Shown: positions 1 through 5,297 of the stretch, one piece after another
Layout of the letters: the number at the start of each line of letters is the position of its first letter
How positions within the stretch are numbered: the first letter of the stretch is position 1
Origin: Candidatus Bathycorpusculum fermentans
GTDB taxonomy: Archaea > Thermoproteota > Bathyarchaeia > Bathyarchaeales > Bathycorpusculaceae
DNA length: 6,300 nucleotides
Direction of reading: 5' to 3'
Assembly: GCA_009787175.1 (NCBI GenBank)
Contig: WRGM01000083.1
Coordinates: 1 to 6,300, forward strand
Notes under the pieces: generated by a model
Seen by the model: only the letters and a program-made list of their open reading frames with translations
Told to the model about the DNA's origin: nothing
The model's database searches: none
Made by a program: the position numbers and the translations under genes

Positions 1-36
1 TATAGTGACAAAAACTACAACTCATGACGCTAATAG

Positions 37-89
37 ACCTGACGCATTCATCCTGCCGCTAACGCGGCAGGTATTCTGCTAGGTTTTTT
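37..89 (+). other. GC-rich compound stem-loop followed by T-run; possible terminator or IS200/IS605-type end
   Basis: A perfect 8-bp stem (CCTGCCGC at 52-59, GCGGCAGG at 64-71) closes a TAAC loop. Outside it is a symmetric 6 by 6 internal loop (46-51 and 72-77), then GC/GC (44-45 with 78-79) and ACCT/AGGT (37-40 with 81-84). Six T residues follow at 84-89. The stem is far more GC-rich than its surroundings. It could be an intrinsic terminator for a + strand gene off the left edge. From memory only, the arrangement GCATTC, GC stem, TATTCTGC also resembles the right-end hairpins of archaeal IS200/IS605 (TnpB) elements. I cannot tell these apart without the flanking sequence. Confidence 0.5.
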
Positions 90-311
90 ATAAAACTAAC
101 TGAAAAACACATCCACCAAATCAGCCAAATAAACGACCAAAAACTTGTCTTGGTTCAAAAATTGCAACAAGGCAAAACAAACACACAAACATCAAACTAC
201 CACCAAAATACACAAAGTAATTTTATTCATCCACTCGACTCAACATATATCATCACAGTTATTTTATAAGCGTGAATCAACTTACAAAGACAGAGTATGT
301 AAAAAGCGAGC

Positions 312-335
312 AAATTATTGTAGTGACAATAATTT
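312..335. repeat. Perfect 10-bp inverted repeat with 4-nt loop
   Basis: The arms AAATTATTGT (312-321) and ACAATAATTT (326-335) are exact reverse complements around AGTG. The dyad lies about 95 nt upstream of the hel308 start. It may be a hairpin in RNA or a binding site for a dimeric regulator; no T-run follows directly. It is AT-rich, so chance cannot be excluded. Confidence 0.6.
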
Positions 336-346
336 CAAGTTTTAGA

Positions 347-420
347 TAAAAATTGCGTTGATTGGTTAAAAAACCCTAATAACTATCAGCGTGTTAAATT
401 TTAAAAATTGTCCTATTGGT
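347..420 (+). repeat. Pair of imperfect direct repeats before hel308
   Basis: TAAAAATTG, then 4-5 nt, then ATTGGT occurs at 347-366 and again at 402-420. The second copy runs into the ribosome binding site of hel308 (GGTGA at 418-422). The two copies start 55 nt apart. They may be a short local duplication or two sites for the same factor. The second copy also contains the AT-rich stretch 394-407, one possible TATA region. Confidence 0.45.
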
Positions 421-422
421 GA
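418..422 (+). promoter_or_regulatory. Shine-Dalgarno sequence fixing the TTG start of hel308
   Basis: GGTGA is complementary to the usual archaeal 16S 3' end (core GGTGATC) and sits 6 nt before TTG at 429. No in-frame ATG lies near the start, and the next Met is at residue 61, inside helicase motif Ia territory, so TTG is the best start. Confidence 0.6.
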
Positions 423-428
423 GTTAAG

Positions 429-2735
429 TTGAAAGTTTCCGAAGTATCTGTACCGCAATCTGTTAAAGATGTTCTTGACAGTTTGGGAGTTAAAGAGTTA
501 TTTCCACCTCAAGCAGATACCATACAGGCAGGACTGCTTGAAGGACAGAATATAGTGTTAGCTAGTCCAACGGCGTCGGGTAAAACGTTGATTGCTGAAC
601 TTGTCAGTATGAAGCATGTGTTGGAAAAGCATGGTAAAGTTATTTATCTTTCACCTTTGCGGGCGCTTGCAAGTGAGAAGTATGATGAGTTTAAAAAGTA
701 TGCGCATATAGTCAAAGATGATGGTAGTAGTGTGTCGGTTGGTATAAGTACGAGTGATTTTGATGATGCTGATAATTGGATGGAAACGTTTGATGTAGTT
801 ATTACTACTAATGAGAAGGCGGATTCATTGCTTAGGCATCGTGCGAAGTGGATGAAGGATATTTCTCTTGTGATTGCTGATGAAGTGCATATTCTTAATG
901 AGGCTGAGCGTGGACCTACGTTGGAGATTGTGTTGGCTAGGCTTATGCAGATTAATCCGTGTATTCAGATTTTGGCTTTGAGTGCGACCATTACTAATGT
1001 TGATGAGATTGCTGGGTGGTTGAATTCTAAATTTATTGTTACTGATTGGCGGCCTATTGATTTGAGGGAGGGGGTGGTGCTTGAGGATGAGATTCAGTAT
1101 AAAGATGGTGGTTCGAGGAGGATAGGTCAGGAGACTCGTTTTACATATGTTAATCTTGCGTTAGATACTCTTAGGAGTGGGGGTCAAGTGTTGGTTTTTG
1201 CGTCTACTAGGAGAAATGCTGTTTCTGCTGCTAAAACGCTTGCGGGTAATATGAGTAAGGCATTACCTAAGACAGGTTCAGCTCTTATTAAGCAAGCTGT
1301 GGAGAAGGCTAATAGGGAGTTGTTAGAGAAGGAGGCGGATAAGATTGAGGAGGCGGGTGAGAGGACGCAGATTAGTGATGAGTTAGCTGAGATGGTTCGT
1401 TGTGGGGTTGCGTATCATCATGCAGGTTTGTCTGGTGCTCAGCGTAAAGTTGTTGAGGAGGCGTTTAAGGAGCGGAAACTCAAGGTTTTGACTGCTACGC
1501 CTACGTTGGCTTGGGGTGTTAACTTGCCGGCTCGTATGGTAGTTATTCAGGATTATCGTCGTTTTGAAGCGGGGTATGGTAATTATCCTATTCCTGTATT
1601 AGACTATAAGCAGATGGCGGGTAGGGCGGGTAGGCCTAAGTATGACAAGTTTGGTGAGGCAGTAGTTATTGCTAAGACGCGGGATGAAGCAGACTATTTA
1701 ATGGAGGGTTATGTGCTAGCTAAAACTGAGCGTATTTGGTCAAGAATGGCTGTAGAAAAAATTATTCGTGGTCATGTATTAGCAACGGTTGCGTCAGATT
1801 ATGCTCATAGTGAGGAGGAGATTTTAGAGTTTTTTGGAAAAACTTTCTATGCCTATCAATATGATGTTAAAGCTATTAAGGACATCATTAAGAGGATTCT
1901 TAAATATTTATTTGATGAACAAATGATAACGGTGGATCACGGAAAGATTTATGCGACAAAGTTTGGTAAACGGGTAAGTGAATTATATATAGATCCATTA
2001 TCAGCTGTAATTATGCGTGAAGCGCTCACAAAAAAGACGGATTATTTAACAGATTTTAGTCTACTTCACATGATTGCACATACTCCAGACATGGGACCAG
2101 CCATGCGACCCTATGCCCGAGAAATAGATGTGCTAAATCTGCAATTAGAACAGCACCAAGAAGAACTATTAATTAGCCCGCCAAATGAGTGGAAAGACCA
2201 TATTGGTTATGAAGAATTCCTTAGCGAAATTAAAACAGCCATAGTTATGAAAAATTGGATAGAGGAGACCACTGAGGAGCAGCTTTTGGCAAAATTTGGA
2301 ATACAACCGGGAGATTTATATCGTATAATAGAAAACGCGAAATGGCTGCTTCATGCAACTTATGAGTTATCTCCACTTATAGGTGCAATTAAAGGGATAA
2401 GATCGCTTGCAGATGAACTTGAGGAGCGTATCTCTAAGGGAATAAAACGAGAACTATTACCTATAGTACGCTTAGAAGGTGTAGGTAGAATACGTGGCAG
2501 AATAATTTATAATGCAGGATACAAAACCATAGAAGACCTAAAAGCAGCATCCCTTGAAGACCTAACTCGCCTACATCTAGTTGGTCCACGTATAGCTAAA
2601 AAAATCAAAGAACAAATATATGGATTAACCGAAGAAGAGGAAAAAGAAGAAGAGGGAGAAGAAAAGGAAGAGATAGATGATAATTGGTATCAAGAACCAA
2701 CACAGCAGGAGTTTAAACAAAAAACGCTATTTTAA
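429..2735 (+). CDS. hel308: Hel308 (Hjm) superfamily 2 DNA helicase
   Basis: This is a Ski2-like ATP-dependent 3'-5' DNA helicase that in archaea acts at stalled replication forks and in recombination repair. The 768-aa protein has the expected motif order: Q-motif region FPPQ (26-29), Walker A ASPTASGKT (45-53), motif Ia SPLRALASEKY (75-85), DEVH box (151-154), SAT (185-187), motif IV VLVFASTRRNA (254-264), motif V TATPTLAWGVNLPA (355-368) and motif VI QMAGRAGRP (395-403). A winged-helix region (about 416-505), a helical ratchet domain (about 506-660) and a C-terminal helix-hairpin-helix domain (about 665-732) follow. The last has RIRGR at 687-691 where the family usually shows an RxRAR-type motif. 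A Glu-rich tail (734-749) ends in QKTLF, which resembles a PCNA-binding PIP box. The protein is somewhat longer than typical Hel308 because of this tail. Translation starts at TTG. Base composition changes sharply about half-way through the gene. Family assignment is very secure. Confidence 0.96.
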   Translation: MKVSEVSVPQSVKDVLDSLGVKELFPPQADTIQAGLLEGQNIVLASPTASGKTLIAELVSMKHVLEKHGKVIYLSPLRALASEKYDEFKKYAHIVKDDGSSVSVGISTSDFDDADNWMETFDVVITTNEKADSLLRHRAKWMKDISLVIADEVHILNEAERGPTLEIVLARLMQINPCIQILALSATITNVDEIAGWLNSKFIVTDWRPIDLREGVVLEDEIQYKDGGSRRIGQETRFTYVNLALDTLRSGGQVLVFASTRRNAVSAAKTLAGNMSKALPKTGSALIKQAVEKANRELLEKEADKIEEAGERTQISDELAEMVRCGVAYHHAGLSGAQRKVVEEAFKERKLKVLTATPTLAWGVNLPARMVVIQDYRRFEAGYGNYPIPVLDYKQMAGRAGRPKYDKFGEAVVIAKTRDEADYLMEGYVLAKTERIWSRMAVEKIIRGHVLATVASDYAHSEEEILEFFGKTFYAYQYDVKAIKDIIKRILKYLFDEQMITVDHGKIYATKFGKRVSELYIDPLSAVIMREALTKKTDYLTDFSLLHMIAHTPDMGPAMRPYAREIDVLNLQLEQHQEELLISPPNEWKDHIGYEEFLSEIKTAIVMKNWIEETTEEQLLAKFGIQPGDLYRIIENAKWLLHATYELSPLIGAIKGIRSLADELEERISKGIKRELLPIVRLEGVGRIRGRIIYNAGYKTIEDLKAASLEDLTRLHLVGPRIAKKIKEQIYGLTEEEEKEEEGEEKEEIDDNWYQEPTQQEFKQKTLF
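2631..2673 (+). other. 43-nt uninterrupted purine tract encoding the acidic tail of Hel308
   Basis: All 43 bases are A or G on the coding strand, encoding almost only Glu with Lys and Gly. The tract gives the helicase a flexible acidic linker before its C-terminal motif. Tracts like this can expand or contract by slippage, so length may vary between strains. Confidence 0.6.
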
Positions 2736-2878
2736 GCCGCTAAGAAAAATTCCACTACACAAATATGACACTGAAAAGATGTATGACCATACCTTGCCAA
2801 CTATGGCTGCAGTTATGTTGCATAGGTCAAAGTTAATGTTTTACCAAAACATACCATAGAATAAGTTGATGAGTGAAG
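2736..2878. promoter_or_regulatory. Spacer between hel308 and the asparagine synthase-like gene, with small dyads
   Basis: This spacer holds GTATG-AC-CATAC at 2781-2792 and a 7-bp perfect hairpin at 2836-2852 (ATGTTTT, loop ACC, AAAACAT). The second lies about 27-43 nt before the ATG at 2879, where an archaeal core promoter would be expected, so it could be an operator. I see no strong canonical TATA box and no clear terminator for hel308, so read-through from hel308 is possible. GTTGAT at 2865-2870 is the likely ribosome binding site, 8 nt before ATG 2879. Confidence 0.4.
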
Positions 2879-4354
2879 ATGAGGACAACAATTGCTGTGC
2901 TAAACAAGAAAGGCGACAGCGCGTTACCGACTATTATTGAAGTATTAAAGAATACTCAAAAAGAGCAAGCTATGAATTTTACAGTCGCTATTCCTGGAAA
3001 AGTTGTTTCTCACAAAAACCTCAACATGTTAAACATAGAGGATCTCAATTCTTCTATAGTCATTGGCTGCTCTTTTACTGATGAGGCAAAGAGAGCTTAC
3101 AATTTTTTGCAAGCAGATAACGTCATAACTGTTTTTGAAGGCATAGCTTATGCATCATCAACAGCAGTAACTGAAGAGAATTATATGCAAGAGTTAACAG
3201 AAAAGTTGCCTTATGATGTAGCTCAATTGCAGACTTTGGCGGGAAATGTTGAGGGGGATTATTCAGCGTTGATGCTTAAAGATGGAGATATGGCTGTAGT
3301 TAGAGATGTGTTTGGTGCTCAACCGCTTTATTATGGTGAAAGTAAAGAGTTGGCGGCTTTTGCGTCATGTCGTAGAGCGCTTTGGCAGTTAGGCATATCT
3401 GAAACCCTGTCTTTTCCATCGGGCAATTTGTGTTTACTTACAAAGTCGGGGTTGCAGTTTAGGCAGGTTAAAACTTTTAGCTACTCAGAACCTGTGCAGC
3501 TGTCTATGGATGAGACAGCACAGAGATTGCAGAAATTTTTAGAGCAATCGGTTAGAGCGCGAGTGGTAGGAGTTGGAGAGGTGGCAGTTGCGTTTTCAGG
3601 CGGTTTAGATAGCAGCTTAATTGCATATATAGCAGGTAAATGTGGAGTTAAAGTTAATTTAATTCATGTAAGTCTTGAAAATGAGTTAGAGATAGAGACC
3701 GCTTTGGAAGCGGCAGAGAAACTGGACCTGCCTGTGCATGTGCATTTGTTTAAAGAGTCGGATGTGGAAAAGACTCTTCCCAGAATTGTAGAGTTAATTG
3801 AAGAGGCTAATCCAGTTAAAGCCGCTATTGGTGTGCCTATTTATTGGGCTGCGCAGAAAACGAGGGAGGTAGGCTGTAGAGTTTTACTTGCTGGTCAGGG
3901 CGCGGATGAATTATTTGGTGGCTATCAGCGGTATGTGAATGAATACTGTAATTATGGAGCGGAAAAGGTTCAGCAGTTAATGTTTAATGATGTGGTAAAT
4001 ATTCATGAGAACAATTTGGAGCGGGATAAGAAGATCTGTATAGACTTAGATGTAGACCTACGACTGCCTTTTGTAAGCTTTGAGCTGATAGAATTAGCAT
4101 TGGGTTTACCTGTTGAGTTAAAATTTGAACAAAAGCAGGATTCACTTAGAAAATTAATACTGCGCAAAGCCGCATTAAACATGAATTTGCCAACATCAAT
4201 TGTAAATAAGCCTAAGAAAGCTGTTCAGTATTCCACAGGCATAAATAACGCAATTAAACGCATTGCACAAAAAGATGGTCAAACAGTTAAAGAGTACATA
4301 ACAGGTCTTTTCAACGAAAAACAAAAAGACATGGCAAATAACAATTTTTCTTAA
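2879..4354 (+). CDS. Asparagine synthase-related protein with a cysteine-less glutaminase domain
   Basis: The 491-aa protein has the two-domain shape of asparagine synthetase B. Residues 1 to about 200 resemble a class II glutamine amidotransferase domain: GDYSALMLKDGD (126-137) and RDVFGAQPLYYG (142-153) match its later strands. Yet the catalytic N-terminal Cys of MCGI is absent (the protein begins MRTTIAVLNKKG), and the usual RG and N.GEIYN substrate motifs are not recognisable, so glutamine hydrolysis is unlikely. The synthase domain looks intact: PP-loop SGGLDSS (240-246), GQGADELFGGY (339-349), DLRLPF (393-398) and a Lys-rich KPKKAVQYSTG near 444-454, placed like the catalytic Lys region of AsnB. 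It may use free ammonia or another amine, with ATP adenylating a carboxylate; the substrate is unknown. GTG at 2873 would add two residues, but the ribosome binding site favours ATG 2879. Free asparagine synthesis is one option, not proven. Confidence 0.85.
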   Translation: MRTTIAVLNKKGDSALPTIIEVLKNTQKEQAMNFTVAIPGKVVSHKNLNMLNIEDLNSSIVIGCSFTDEAKRAYNFLQADNVITVFEGIAYASSTAVTEENYMQELTEKLPYDVAQLQTLAGNVEGDYSALMLKDGDMAVVRDVFGAQPLYYGESKELAAFASCRRALWQLGISETLSFPSGNLCLLTKSGLQFRQVKTFSYSEPVQLSMDETAQRLQKFLEQSVRARVVGVGEVAVAFSGGLDSSLIAYIAGKCGVKVNLIHVSLENELEIETALEAAEKLDLPVHVHLFKESDVEKTLPRIVELIEEANPVKAAIGVPIYWAAQKTREVGCRVLLAGQGADELFGGYQRYVNEYCNYGAEKVQQLMFNDVVNIHENNLERDKKICIDLDVDLRLPFVSFELIELALGLPVELKFEQKQDSLRKLILRKAALNMNLPTSIVNKPKKAVQYSTGINNAIKRIAQKDGQTVKEYITGLFNEKQKDMANNNFS

Positions 4355-4365
4355 AGAGTAAATGA

Positions 4366-4420
4366 TAAAAAGGGATTAGCTCTCAATAAAGAGAGTTCTA
4401 AAGACTGGGCTAAAATTTTT
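4366..4420. terminator. Bidirectional terminator between convergent genes
   Basis: TTAGC (4376-4380) pairs with GCTAA (4409-4413). An inner alternative stem has AGCTCTC at 4378-4384 pairing with GAGAGTT at 4391-4397, including one G-U pair. On the plus strand the outer stem is followed by TTTTT (4416-4420). On the minus strand it is followed by CCC and TTTTT (complement of 4367-4371). It lies between the stop codon of the asparagine synthase-like gene and that of the ferredoxin gene, as expected for a shared terminator. Confidence 0.55.
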
Positions 4421-4430
4421 GCAAACGCGC

Positions 4431-4610
4431 TTATTCAATAATTTGAATTGCGCCTTCAGGACATTGTGCTTCACATGCTCTGCAAACAAGGCATTCTTCA
4501 GCTTTAACTGCAACAGCCTTACCGCCTTTTGTTTCATAAACCATTACAGGGCAAGTATTCACACAAGTTTCGCAGCCAGTGCATTTTGGATCAATAATGA
4601 TTTTTACCAT
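4431..4610 (-). CDS. Small 2[4Fe-4S] ferredoxin
   Basis: This 59-aa protein is a soluble, low-potential electron carrier of the bacterial/clostridial type, of the sort used by oxidoreductases of anaerobic archaea. Two complete cluster motifs are visible: C10-x2-C13-x2-C16-x3-C20-P and C40-x2-C43-x2-C46-x3-C50-P. In each, three Cys serve one cluster and the fourth the other. The N-terminal MVKIIIDPKCTGC and C-terminal GAIQIIE are typical. Length is normal for the family, so this is an intact gene, although short enough to be missed by length cut-offs. An AGAGG ribosome binding site lies 8 nt before the ATG, with a TATA-like box further up. The gene is convergent with the asparagine synthase-like gene and 219 nt from the DUF2095 gene, so it is probably transcribed alone. 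Its redox partner cannot be told from this window. Confidence 0.92.
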   Translation of the reverse strand: MVKIIIDPKCTGCETCVNTCPVMVYETKGGKAVAVKAEECLVCRACEAQCPEGAIQIIE

Positions 4611-4649
4611 TTTAGTATCCTCTAATAGTTTTTTTGAGAATGGAAGTGT

Positions 4650-4659
4650 AAAATAAAAG
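4650..4659 (-). promoter_or_regulatory. TATA-like promoter of the ferredoxin gene
   Basis: Read on the minus strand this is CTTTTATTTT, 40-49 nt before the ferredoxin ATG. With the usual spacing of about 26 nt from TATA centre to transcription start, the mRNA would begin about 20 nt before the ATG. That leaves just enough leader for the AGAGG ribosome binding site. The geometry fits well but no start site is measured. Confidence 0.45.
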
Positions 4660-4829
4660 CATTTAGGTATTTTGCCACATTTTTCACGGTAACGTAAAAG
4701 ACTTCAACAACAACTAACCATACCTGACATATACAATGTTAGCATACACGAGCTTATTGCTACAAAAATACAACAACAACCGGCTAAACTAAAAACGTTA
4801 ACTTGTTAGTCATAAAATTAGACAGGTAT
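4660..4829 (-). other. Spacer between DUF2095 and ferredoxin, with T-run after DUF2095
   Basis: There is no gene here. Read on the minus strand, TTTTT (complement of 4791-4795) comes about 35 nt after the DUF2095 stop, preceded by the weak stem CTAAC-AA-GTTA, and may end that transcript. The rest is G/T-rich on the minus strand and I recognise nothing else in it. Confidence 0.3.
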
Positions 4830-5231
4830 TTAACAGAGTCCGCCTTCATGGAAGTAATAATTTTCTTCCTTTTTAGAGCCAAACCCGCGTACGCCCTCTC
4901 GTCTAAGTTTGCATTCCAACTCTTTAGCCTGCTCTTGTGTTAACTCACCCTTCTTTTGCAGATAAACAATAATTTCTTGCGCCTGCTCATCGGTATCGCA
5001 GCGACGAATGAAATCTATGGCAGAGGGGTTAAAATGCTGCAGTTTATCAACCGGTTTACTTAGTTTAAGAAATTCTTCTTCACTAACATCCTCAATTTCA
5101 ACGGGTTCTTTAGCTACTTCAGCATCAGCAGAAACGGCATCTATAGATATCTTACTTTCAGAGGTTTCATCTTCAAGCTCACGATAGAGATTAGGAAACA
5201 TTTTCTTAAGCGAACGCTTATCAATAGCCAT
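4830..5231 (-). CDS. DUF2095 family archaeal protein, function unknown
   Basis: The 133-aa protein matches, from memory of the family, the archaeal DUF2095 pattern. It has a short N-terminal motif (DKRSLKKMFPNLYREL, 4-19), a low-complexity acidic linker rich in Glu, Asp, Ser and Ala (about 19-58), and a conserved helical C-terminal block. That block has PSAIDFIRRCDTDEQAQEI at 69-87, then KKGELTQEQAKELECKLRREG, and ends in RGFGSKKEENYY (115-126). It is soluble, with no signal peptide or membrane segment. No catalytic motif is visible, and it may be an adaptor or a component of a larger complex (inference). Starts at ATG 5237 or TTG 5240 would add two or three residues. I chose ATG 5231 because MAIDKRSLKKMFPNL best fits family N-termini. 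It lies 66 nt downstream of the nucleotidyltransferase gene on the same strand, so co-transcription is plausible. Confidence 0.75.
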   Translation of the reverse strand: MAIDKRSLKKMFPNLYRELEDETSESKISIDAVSADAEVAKEPVEIEDVSEEEFLKLSKPVDKLQHFNPSAIDFIRRCDTDEQAQEIIVYLQKKGELTQEQAKELECKLRREGVRGFGSKKEENYYFHEGGLC

Positions 5232-5297
5232 AACCATCAACCATTAAACAGTAGATCAAATTTTAAGGATTTTTAAGTGGTTATTTATTTAAAAATG
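5232..5297 (-). promoter_or_regulatory. Short AT-rich spacer upstream of DUF2095
   Basis: On the minus strand this spacer carries ATTTTTAAATAAATAAC right after the nucleotidyltransferase stop, then ACTTAAAAATCC and CCTTAAAATTTG. Any of these could be a TATA box, and the first could also act as a T-rich terminator. A TTGATG motif (complement of 5235-5240) lies just before the chosen DUF2095 start and may be its ribosome binding site, although the 3-nt gap is short. Separate transcription and operon read-through are both possible. Confidence 0.35.

Larger units (their letters stand above)
90..428. other. Gene-free, G-poor A/C-rich upstream region of hel308
   Basis: I find no credible gene here. 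A 66-codon open frame (145-345, TTG start) has a Lys/His/Thr/Gln-rich product with no recognisable domain and looks like a by-product of base composition. The plus strand is strikingly poor in G: by hand count 181-240 has only 2 G in 60 bases. The minus strand is therefore G/T-rich, as are the 5' halves of several sense strands in this window, which might mean minus-strand transcription or a decayed minus-strand gene. That is inference. The right end holds a dyad and two direct repeats, listed separately, and the helicase promoter should lie here. Confidence 0.55.

Noticed and set aside
145..345. 66-codon plus-strand open frame with TTG start
   Set aside because: The product is low-complexity (Lys, His, Thr, Gln), has no recognisable domain, lacks a ribosome binding site and mirrors the A/C-rich base composition.
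2677..2859. 60-codon plus-strand open frame overlapping the end of hel308
   Set aside because: It begins inside the helicase coding region in another frame and continues into the spacer; the product matches nothing I know and no ribosome binding site is visible.
2866..2945. C/D box sRNA suggested by TGATGAG near 2867-2873
   Set aside because: No CTGA D box follows at suitable distance, and the motif is better explained as ribosome binding site and start region of the asparagine synthase-like gene.
4419..4625. 68-codon plus-strand open frame
   Set aside because: It is the antisense shadow of the ferredoxin gene, whose two cysteine motifs make the minus strand the real coding strand.
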